From positions 1 through 10,847 of the forward strand of contig CALFDL010000060.1 of assembly GCA_937950415.1 (NCBI GenBank): 10,847 nt of DNA, given 5' to 3'. The DNA is from an uncultured Collinsella sp. Its GTDB lineage: Bacteria; Actinomycetota; Coriobacteriia; Coriobacteriales; Coriobacteriaceae. How positions within the stretch are numbered: the first letter of the stretch is position 1; the number at the start of each line of letters is the position of its first letter. Positions 1-6,229 of the stretch are shown here, in pieces. The position numbers were made by a program, and so were the translations under genes. Below the pieces are notes generated by a model, which saw nothing but the letters and a program-made list of their open reading frames with translations, had not been told where the DNA came from and searched no databases.

Positions 1-809
1 CCCGCCGCGCCCGGAAAGTGCCAGTAGCGCGCAGGGCCCGCGCCGGCAGGAGCGTCGTTGATGTCGAGCGGCTCGAGCTCGCCCAGCCCCGCCGCGGCGG
101 CCCCGGCATTGATGCGCGCCCGCAGCTCATCACTCGGCACGGTGTCGCTCGCATCCCACAGCTCGGGATTGAGCGCGGGCGCATGCGGGTCCACAGCGCA
201 ATGCGAACTCGTGCGCTCGTCGCCAATGGGCATGTATTCGATAAAGCGCAGGTGGATGGGGCGGTCGAGCGTGAGCCGCGCGAGGGCCGCCACATCTTGG
301 TTGAGTCGGCGCACGACAACGCAGTTGACCTTAACGGGCTCAAAGCCCCAAACCAGCGCCGCGTCGATGCCGGCCATGGTCTGCTCGAGCCGACCCAGAC
401 GCGTGATCTTTCCAAAGAGCGTAGGGTCGAGCGTGTCGAGCGAGATGTTGACGCGGTTAAGACCGGCATCTTTGAGCTGCGGCGCCAGCTTGGGCAGCAG
501 GGCTCCGTTGGTGGTGAGCGAGATGTCCTCGATCCGCGGAATCGCGCGGATGTCGCGAATGAGCGGGATGATACGGCGGCTGACCAGCGGCTCGCCGCCC
601 GTCAGGCGTACGCGGCGAATGCCCTCCCCCGCCACCAAGCGCACAAAGCGGGCGATTTCCTCGGCGCTGAGTAGCTCGTCGTGTGCACGGGGCGCCACGC
701 CATCGGCCGGCATGCAGTAAATGCAGCGGAAATTGCACTTGTCGGTAACGGCAATGCGCAGGTAGTTGATATCGCGACCAAAGCCGTCATGTTGCACGTG
801 CCCGTCCAC
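1..809 (-). CDS. moaA: GTP 3',8-cyclase MoaA (C-terminus cut by window edge)
   Basis: MoaA is a radical-SAM enzyme that rearranges GTP to 3',8-cyclo-GTP, the first step of molybdenum cofactor synthesis in the cytoplasm. The minus-strand frame is open from 809 to the left edge (269 codons). The radical-SAM cluster motif CNFRCIYC has its cysteines at residues 25, 29 and 32, preceded by the family-typical INYLRIAVTDKC. GGEPL follows at 71-75, then ISLTTNG and the NRVNISLDTL motif. The family is usually about 330 residues, so the last 60 or so, with the second Fe-S cluster cysteines, lie outside. The start is a GTG at 807-809, chosen because GGGGAGGG sits about 5 nt upstream; a second in-frame GTG at 795-797 has no such site. 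A weak -10-like TATTAT is seen at 850-855 without a convincing -35. Other moa genes may lie to the left. Confidence 0.95.
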   Translation of the reverse strand, partial: MDGHVQHDGFGRDINYLRIAVTDKCNFRCIYCMPADGVAPRAHDELLSAEEIARFVRLVAGEGIRRVRLTGGEPLVSRRIIPLIRDIRAIPRIEDISLTTNGALLPKLAPQLKDAGLNRVNISLDTLDPTLFGKITRLGRLEQTMAGIDAALVWGFEPVKVNCVVVRRLNQDVAALARLTLDRPIHLRFIEYMPIGDERTSSHCAVDPHAPALNPELWDASDTVPSDELRARINAGAAAAGLGELEPLDINDAPAGAGPARYWHFPGAA

Positions 810-813
810 GCAG

Positions 814-821
814 CCCTCCCC
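814..821 (-). promoter_or_regulatory. ribosome binding site of moaA
   Basis: On the minus strand GGGGAGGG lies 4 nt before the GTG at 809. It decides this GTG start over the internal GTG four codons later. Confidence 0.75.
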
Positions 822-941
822 TCACGCGGCGTTTTATTCTTCGAAAAACATAATACCGCACGGGAGAATCATGCCGACACCCGTACGACAGGACAGGTCG
901 CTTCGAGCAAAACGGACTTTCCAAGCCCATCCTCAGCACAG

Positions 942-1002
942 ACCATCACAACATTCGATGCTTTTCCCGTTTTTGGCGAAAAACGTCGAATGTTGTGATG
1001 GT
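942..1002. repeat. Palindromic repeat, copy 1 (61 bp)
   Basis: A perfect 17-bp inverted repeat (942-958 with 986-1002, arm ACCATCACAACATTCGA) continues inward with mostly paired bases to about 966/978, around a small T/C-rich loop. The whole unit recurs at 2184-2244 with only four substitutions, all in the central part and none in the arms. It lies 41 nt past the stop of the nuclease-like gene and about 130 nt upstream of moaA. No T-tract follows on either side, so a simple terminator role is not obvious. Arm conservation with a drifting loop suggests that pairing, or binding of a dimeric protein, is what is kept. Confidence 0.9.
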
Positions 1003-1042
1003 TTGCCTGCCCACGGTACCCCGTAGAAGGACCAAAGCACCC

Positions 1043-2080
1043 CTAAAGGCCACCGTCCCAGTGACGGATCACGAATTCTCGCAGGTCGTTCTGCCGTTTT
1101 TGGAACGCTTCGCTTCGGTCGCACTTAAGGCCCATAGCGAGCGCGATGGCGTTCATCGCCCGGTGCAATTGCAGCTGGTGGGCAAACTGAGTCCCGGTGA
1201 GGACGATCATCCTAAAGCCCAGCGCGCTCAGCACGGTCATGCGCTCCGCATCCGACGCGCTGCGCTGTTTATCAAGATGGTCCGAGCCGTTGTATTCAAT
1301 CCCCGTACCGCTCGCAGGCGCATATACGTCAATCTCGAAATACCCGGCCTTTGCGAGATACTTGAACTCGCTGGGAACATCGACCCGATGGTTGAGCTCG
1401 ATCTTGGCGTATCCCAGCCCGCCCTGGGAACGTTTTGCTACGACCATGATTGCGGTGGCCGTCTCCATGGGCGACCGCGCGCCATCGTGCACGCGCCTGA
1501 GCACGGCGGCCGCGCGTATAGCCCCCTGACGAGATCGGTTCTCATTGCAATAGGCAATCAAGTCGGCAACGGTATACCTCTGCCCCATCTCGATATAATC
1601 GCCTGTCGACAGATGATTCAAATGGTATCGGGCACAGATTTCGTAGCCATATTCCAGCTGCTCGGGCTCGCTCATCCACGAACCCGCTTGGACAAAGCAC
1701 ATGGCCTCATCAACCACTAGAAGGCCCTCTGCCACCTCGATAAGATGGCCTGGAGGTACCGGCGCCCCAAACACGCGGCACCTAAATCCAGCCGGCGTCG
1801 AGCGCTCAAAATCGAAGTTGACGAGCGTATCGATATGATCGAGCTCTTCTCGTGGAATACCAAGCGAAATCAGATAGTCGGCAACGATCTCGACTGCCGT
1901 TGAAGCCCTCAGCCCCTTGGCATCGAGCCCCAATTTGGGCAGGTCCGCAGTCGGCTCCGCCTCGCTAGCAAGCGAGTCCTCGTCGTATAGGCTGCTTGCT
2001 CGCGAGAGCGGCTCGGACGGGCGCGCCACGTTGTGGTACAGCCAAGCAGTCTTATGGGACAGGACGATCGGCAGGTCCAT
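1043..2080 (-). CDS. Uncharacterised protein with PD-(D/E)XK / DUF559-like C-terminal domain
   Basis: No characterised protein is recognised with certainty. The 345 residues have an N-terminal part opening with a PIVLSHKTAWLYHN stretch, which recalls the 'SH-T/S-A' segment of AbiEi-type (type IV antitoxin-like) proteins. A middle helical part ends in ARSPMETATAIMVV (201-214). The C-terminal part (about 228-312) resembles DUF559/Vsr-like endonuclease folds: LNHRVDVP, then YFEIDVYAP with D251, then GIEYNGSDH with E262 and H268, then a D-x-x-R helix and a Gly-Phe-Arg-hydrophobic strand. Related proteins usually read E-x-D-G; here it is E-Y-N-G, so catalytic activity is uncertain. The ATG start at 2080 is supported by GGAGGG 4 nt upstream. 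The gene looks less G+C-rich than its neighbours and is bracketed by two copies of a 61-bp palindrome, suggesting acquisition as a unit. There is no partner toxin next to it. Function could be defence, a toxin-antitoxin relic or a selfish nuclease; none is proven. Confidence 0.75.
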   Translation of the reverse strand: MDLPIVLSHKTAWLYHNVARPSEPLSRASSLYDEDSLASEAEPTADLPKLGLDAKGLRASTAVEIVADYLISLGIPREELDHIDTLVNFDFERSTPAGFRCRVFGAPVPPGHLIEVAEGLLVVDEAMCFVQAGSWMSEPEQLEYGYEICARYHLNHLSTGDYIEMGQRYTVADLIAYCNENRSRQGAIRAAAVLRRVHDGARSPMETATAIMVVAKRSQGGLGYAKIELNHRVDVPSEFKYLAKAGYFEIDVYAPASGTGIEYNGSDHLDKQRSASDAERMTVLSALGFRMIVLTGTQFAHQLQLHRAMNAIALAMGLKCDRSEAFQKRQNDLREFVIRHWDGGL

Positions 2081-2083
2081 GAG

Positions 2084-2089
2084 CCCTCC
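2084..2089 (-). promoter_or_regulatory. ribosome binding site of the nuclease-like gene
   Basis: GGAGGG on the minus strand, 3 nt before the ATG at 2080 and about 5 nt from its GGAGG core; a strong Shine-Dalgarno that fixes the start. No convincing -35/-10 pair was found in the 95 bp between it and the palindrome. Confidence 0.75.
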
Positions 2090-2181
2090 AATGGAGTCGG
2101 ATAACCAACCTTATTCCCCTGCCCACGGATCCGCACACCTTCGTGCGCAAGAAAGCGATTCCATCCGGTCGAGTGGTAGAA

Positions 2182-2246
2182 AAACCATCACAACATTCGA
2201 TGCATTTCCCGATTTTGGCAAAAAGCGTCGAATGTTGTGATGGTTT
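2182..2246. repeat. Palindromic repeat, copy 2
   Basis: Here the perfect inverted repeat is 19 bp (2182-2200 with 2228-2246). Inward, G-C and C-G pairs at 2202/2226 and 2203/2225 and three T-A pairs continue the stem. It matches copy 1 at 60 of 64 positions over the common stretch, in register and in the same orientation. It lies about 50 nt past the stop of the ABC exporter gene and about 100 nt before the start of the nuclease-like gene. On the minus strand the stem runs directly into a short T-run (TTTTT then CTACC), so this copy could also end transcription from the ABC gene. Confidence 0.9.
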
Positions 2247-2296
2247 GAGGCTAGGTGAGGGGGCACGGAGGGCTCAAAGCATCGTGCTCGAACGGG

Positions 2297-5200
2297 TTAA
2301 TCCAGCTCTTTTAAGCCATGCGCGAGCTGCCAGTATTCGCCGTGCTGAGCGAGCAGCTCCTCGTGGGTGCCGCGTTCGATAATGCGGCCGTGTTCGAGGA
2401 CCATGATGGCGTCGGCGTCGCGGACGGTGGACAGGCGGTGCGCGATCATAAACGTGGTGCGTCCGCGCATGATGCGGTCCATACCGCGCTCGATGAGCTT
2501 TTCGGTACGCGTGTCGATGGAGCTCGTGGCCTCGTCCAAGATGAGCACCGGCGGGTCGGCAACGGCCACGCGCGCGATGGCGAGCAGTTGGCGCTGGCCC
2601 TGCGACAGGTTGGCGCCGTCGGCCGTGACCGGCGTGTCGTAGCCTCTAGGCAGGCGGCGGATAAACGAGTCGGCGCAGGCTGCCTCGGCAGCGGCGCGCA
2701 CCTCCTCGTCGGTCGCGTCGAGCTTGCCAAAGCGGATGTTCTGCCCAATGGTGCCGCTAAACAGGTGCGTGTCCTGCAGCACAATGCCGAGCGACCCGCG
2801 CAGGCTGGCCTTGGCAATGTGCTTGACGTCGATGCCGTCGTACGTGATCTCGCCGTCATCGACCTCGTAGAAGCGGTTGATGAGGTTGGTGATGGTCGTC
2901 TTACCGGCGCCTGTGGAGCCCACAAACGCGATCTTTTGCCCCGGCTTGGCAAACAGGTTGAGATCCGTGAGCACACGGGTGCCTGGCACGTAGGAAAAGT
3001 CCACGGCATGGAAGCGCACGTCGCCGGCAAGTGGGACCAAGCCGCACGTGAGCTCGGTGCCGTCGGCAGCCACCGCACGGCCCGACTCATCAACGGCAGC
3101 CACATCATGCAGGTGCCCGTACGCGCCCACGCCCTGGCCCTCGGGAATCTTCCATGCCCACGCGGCGTCGCCCGTCTGCACCAGCTCCACGCAGCCCTCG
3201 TCCACCTCGGGCTCAAGATCCATGGCGGCAAACAGGCGCTCGGCACCGGCCAGCGCGTTGAGCAAAAAGTTGCCCAGCTGCGTAAACTGGTTGATGGGCA
3301 TGGCGGCCTGGCGTACAAAGACCAGGTAACTTGCAAGCGCGCCCACGTCGGCGAGCCCCTTGATGCAGAGCATGCCGCCCGCCACGGCGACGATGGCGTA
3401 GTTGGCATAGCCGATCACCACGGTCATGGGCACCATCGAGTTGGCGTAGGCCTGCGCGGCACCACCGGTGCGGCGCAGCTCTTGGTTGCGCGCGTCAAAA
3501 CCAGCCACGTTGGCTTGCTCGCGGTTAAAGACCTTGATGACCTTTTGGCCCGAGACCATCTCTTCGATATATCCGTCCAAATCGCCCAGCGACGCCTGTT
3601 GGGCAGCAAAAAAGCGCTTGGAACGCATGCCCGAGTAGCGCGCATACAGCACAATGGCCACGTCGCACACGAGTGTGATAATCGTGAGCTGCCAGTTGAG
3701 GATGATGAGCATGGCCGTGGTGCCGACCACCTGGATGCTCGCCTGAATCACGTTGGCAAAGCTGTTGTTGAGCGCCTCGGAGACGGTGTCGACGTCGTTG
3801 GTAAAGAAGCTCATGATGTCACCCGAGCGCGTGCTGTCGAAGTAGCTCAGCGGCAGCATCTGGATGTGCGCGAACAGGTCGCGGCGAATATCGGACACCA
3901 CGCGTTGGGCCGCGCGCACCATGATCTGCGAGTAGCCCAGAGCCGAGAGTACGCCCGCGGCGTAGATGGCAGCGGTAAAGATAACCTGCCTAGCGAGCAG
4001 TTCCTCGCCGCCCGTTGCCAAACCGTTGACGATGGGGCGCACCATGTAGGTACCGGCAAGACTCGCGATGGCGGCCACAGAGGCAAGCACACCCACCGCG
4101 AGCAGCGAAAACTTGGCGTGTCCCATGTAGGAGAGCAGGCGGCGGAGCGTCTGCGTCAGATTGGCGGGACGGGTGGCTTGAGGTGATCCACTGGGGCCAG
4201 AGGAAGACAGGGCATTTGCGCCATCCACGACGCCCGCATCCCCCGCAAACTCCATCTGCGAGGCGTAAATCTCCTGGTAGATGCTATCGCCCGTCAGCAG
4301 CTCCTCATGCGTGCCCACGCCGTGGACACAGCCGTCGTCCAACACAATAATGCGGTCGGCATCCATGACGCTCGCAATGCGCTGTGCAATGACAATCACC
4401 GTCGTGTTGGGAATCTGAGCGATATGCTCGCGGATCTTGGCGTCGGTCGCCATATCGACCGCGCTGGTCGAATCGTCAAAGATGAGCACACGCGGATGCT
4501 TGAGCAACGTACGCGCGATGCACAGGCGCTGCTTCTGCCCGCCCGAGACACCGGCACCGCCCTGGCCCAGATAGCCGTCAAGACCGCCGATGCGATCCAG
4601 GAACTCGTCCACACATGCCGCTCGACAGGCGCGCAGCAGCTCCTCGTCGGTGGCATCGGGCGCGCCCCACTGCAGGTTCTCGCGCACGGTACCCGTAAAC
4701 AGCACGTTCTTTTGCAGCACGATACCCACGGCGTCGCGCAGGGCAACCAGGTCGTAATCGCGCACATCGCGCCCGCCCACGAGTACGGCGCCTTCGGTGG
4801 CGTCGTACAGGCGCGCGATCAGCTGCACAAGCGAACTCTTGCCCGAGCCCGTGCCGCCGAGCACGCCCACCGTGGAGCCTGCCTCAATGCAAAGGTCAAT
4901 ATGCTCGAGCACATCCTCGGCAGCATCCGCGCGGTACTTAAACGACACGTCGCGAAACTCGATGCTTCCGTCGGCCACCCCGTGCACGGCAGCGGCAGCG
5001 TCGGGCGCTTGGATAAGCGAACGCTCGTCGAGCACCCGCGAGATGCGCTCCACGCTGGCAAGTGCGCGGGTGAGCAGCAAAAACACGTTGGAGATCATCA
5101 TGAGCGAGTTCATGATGAGCAGCACGTAGCTCATAAAGCCCGTGAGCGAGCCCACGCCGAGCTCGCCGGCAAGAATCATGCGACCGCCGATCCACAGAAT

Positions 5201-5968
5201 GGAAAGCGCCGCCACGTACATCGACAGCTGAAACACCGGCAGGTTGAGCACGGCGTTGCCAAAGGTCTTCGTCGCCGTGTGCGCGAGCTCGGTATTGACG
5301 GCATCGAACTTGGCCTCCTCGTGCTCGGCGCGCACGTACGCCTTGACGGCGCGCACGGCGGTGAGGTCCTCCTGCACCACACCGTTGAGATGGTCCATCG
5401 AGGTCTGCAGCTGGCGGTAGAGCGGACTGACGCGACAGGTGATAACGCCCAGTACGATCGCCAGCACCGGCAGAATAATCGCGAATACCGTAGCAAGCGG
5501 ACGCGACAGCACCAACGCATAGACCAAGCCGACGATAAGCGTCACGGGACCGCGCACCATGGGGCGAAAGCCGTTGCCGATGGCGTTTTGGATGACGGTG
5601 ATATCGGTGGTCATGCGAGTGACCAGCGAGCTGGCGTCGTAGTTATCCAGATTGCCAAAAGCGAGCGTCTGGATCTTGCGATACTCGGCCTCGCGCAGGT
5701 TAGCGCCCAGCCCCGAGGCGACGCGAGCAGACGTGCGTGCATAGCCCAAGCCAAGTACCAGCGAACATGCGGCGCATACCAACATATACGTGCCCTGCAA
5801 CAGCATGTAGTTGATGTCGCCCGCGGGCACGCCCACATCGATGATATTTGCCATGATGACCGGGATAAACAGCTCGAGCGCCGTCTCGGCCGTCACAAAG
5901 AGCACGCCGAGTATGGCATCGCGGCGGTATGCCCCCAGATAGGAAAACAGAATCTTGAGATTGCGCAC
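2297..5968 (-). CDS. Fused heterodimer-type ABC exporter (TMD-NBD-TMD-NBD)
   Basis: A 1223-residue membrane ATPase expected to export drugs or other hydrophobic compounds. Half 1 has a six-helix TMD (about 15-305) and an NBD: Walker A GGTGSGKSS 371-379, Q419, signature VSGGQKQR 474-481, Walker B ending D498-D499 and IAQR with Q529. Half 2 follows a Ser/Pro/Gly-rich linker (about 575-603): TMD about 615-905, Walker A GSTGAGKTT 1017-1025, Q1065, LSQGQRQ 1121-1127, D1145-E1146 and H1177. So the site made of NBD1 Walker motifs and the NBD2 signature is degenerate (Asp for catalytic Glu, Gln for switch His, LSQGQ for LSGGQ), while the other is consensus. This is the known pattern of TM287/288, LmrCD and BmrCD, which are normally two polypeptides. 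About 60 residues (922-983) separate TMD2 from NBD2. The GTG start at 5968 follows an in-frame TGA at 5975-5977, with a GGGGG stretch 10 nt upstream as a modest ribosome site. Substrate unknown. Confidence 0.95.
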   Translation of the reverse strand: MRNLKILFSYLGAYRRDAILGVLFVTAETALELFIPVIMANIIDVGVPAGDINYMLLQGTYMLVCAACSLVLGLGYARTSARVASGLGANLREAEYRKIQTLAFGNLDNYDASSLVTRMTTDITVIQNAIGNGFRPMVRGPVTLIVGLVYALVLSRPLATVFAIILPVLAIVLGVITCRVSPLYRQLQTSMDHLNGVVQEDLTAVRAVKAYVRAEHEEAKFDAVNTELAHTATKTFGNAVLNLPVFQLSMYVAALSILWIGGRMILAGELGVGSLTGFMSYVLLIMNSLMMISNVFLLLTRALASVERISRVLDERSLIQAPDAAAAVHGVADGSIEFRDVSFKYRADAAEDVLEHIDLCIEAGSTVGVLGGTGSGKSSLVQLIARLYDATEGAVLVGGRDVRDYDLVALRDAVGIVLQKNVLFTGTVRENLQWGAPDATDEELLRACRAACVDEFLDRIGGLDGYLGQGGAGVSGGQKQRLCIARTLLKHPRVLIFDDSTSAVDMATDAKIREHIAQIPNTTVIVIAQRIASVMDADRIIVLDDGCVHGVGTHEELLTGDSIYQEIYASQMEFAGDAGVVDGANALSSSGPSGSPQATRPANLTQTLRRLLSYMGHAKFSLLAVGVLASVAAIASLAGTYMVRPIVNGLATGGEELLARQVIFTAAIYAAGVLSALGYSQIMVRAAQRVVSDIRRDLFAHIQMLPLSYFDSTRSGDIMSFFTNDVDTVSEALNNSFANVIQASIQVVGTTAMLIILNWQLTIITLVCDVAIVLYARYSGMRSKRFFAAQQASLGDLDGYIEEMVSGQKVIKVFNREQANVAGFDARNQELRRTGGAAQAYANSMVPMTVVIGYANYAIVAVAGGMLCIKGLADVGALASYLVFVRQAAMPINQFTQLGNFLLNALAGAERLFAAMDLEPEVDEGCVELVQTGDAAWAWKIPEGQGVGAYGHLHDVAAVDESGRAVAADGTELTCGLVPLAGDVRFHAVDFSYVPGTRVLTDLNLFAKPGQKIAFVGSTGAGKTTITNLINRFYEVDDGEITYDGIDVKHIAKASLRGSLGIVLQDTHLFSGTIGQNIRFGKLDATDEEVRAAAEAACADSFIRRLPRGYDTPVTADGANLSQGQRQLLAIARVAVADPPVLILDEATSSIDTRTEKLIERGMDRIMRGRTTFMIAHRLSTVRDADAIMVLEHGRIIERGTHEELLAQHGEYWQLAHGLKELD

Positions 5969-6009
5969 GCAGGTTCATCCCCCATCAAACGTTGTTCGCA
6001 AACGCACGT

Positions 6010-6037
6010 ATTATGGCGCGCTGTGCAGCGGTGTCAA
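6010..6037 (-). promoter_or_regulatory. Sigma70-type promoter of the fused ABC exporter gene
   Basis: On the minus strand a perfect -35 TTGACA (6032-6037) and a -10 CATAAT (6010-6015) are separated by 16 bp. The predicted start of transcription near 6003 leaves a leader of about 35 nt before the GTG at 5968. Confidence 0.65.
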
Positions 6038-6044
6038 GTGTTCC

Positions 6045-6056
6045 GAAATCGATTTC
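6045..6056. promoter_or_regulatory. 12-bp perfect palindrome, possible operator
   Basis: GAAATCGATTTC is a perfect palindrome 7 bp upstream of the -35 hexamer of the ABC exporter promoter. Its position fits an activator site, or an operator shared by the divergent exporters. TGCAAGG is also repeated just beyond (6057-6063 and 6083-6089). No binding protein can be named. Confidence 0.3.
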
Positions 6057-6156
6057 TGCAAGGCTAGTGCAGGCGCTAAGCTTGCAAGGTGCATCTCTGT
6101 ATTCAATTGGAAATGAATGCGACCGCGACTTTTTCGCCCCGCCGCCAACACAAACC

Positions 6157-6187
6157 TTGACTCTACAATCGTTATAGGGTTTTCACT
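6157..6187 (+). promoter_or_regulatory. MerR-type promoter/operator of the MATE gene
   Basis: TTGACT (6157-6162) serves as -35. The spacer to a poor -10 (TTCACT, 6182-6187) is 19 bp, too long for unaided use. An imperfect dyad fills the spacer: arms 6160-6168 and 6172-6180 match at 7 of 9 positions around TCG. It begins on the A of TTGACT and ends in GGGTTT. This is the layout of promoters activated by MerR-family regulators (CueR at copA, BmrR at bmr), which untwist the long spacer. No MerR gene is in the window, so the regulator would act from elsewhere. The weak -10 is the main reservation. Confidence 0.5.
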
Positions 6188-6229
6188 ACACTGGTAGTTA
6201 AACGAACCAAGCCAGAAAGTGCCCCGCCC

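Noticed and set aside
810..941. Possible molybdenum-cofactor riboswitch upstream of moaA
   Set aside because: The 130 nt leader region was examined because such riboswitches precede moaA in some bacteria, but no matching structure was recognised and only a weak -10-like TATTAT was seen.
942..1002. Palindrome copy 1 as the intrinsic terminator of the nuclease-like gene
   Set aside because: The stem is A/T-mixed and no T-tract follows on the minus strand; position fits, sequence does not. Copy 2 has a short T-run and remains possible as a terminator.
942..2246. The two palindromes as a minimal CRISPR array
   Set aside because: They are 1.2 kb apart with a gene between them, are long palindromes, and there is no cas gene or regular spacer.
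5700..5978. ATG at 5978 just upstream of the ABC exporter gene
   Set aside because: It is out of frame with the exporter; the exporter frame has a TGA at 5975-5977, so translation must begin after it, at GTG 5968.
2318..6067. Two long open frames on the + strand (2318-4186 and 4307-6067) opposite the ABC exporter gene
   Set aside because: They are antisense shadows created by the codon pattern of a G+C-rich gene; their proteins are His/Arg/Ala/Gly-rich with no family motif, while the minus strand has complete ABC motifs.
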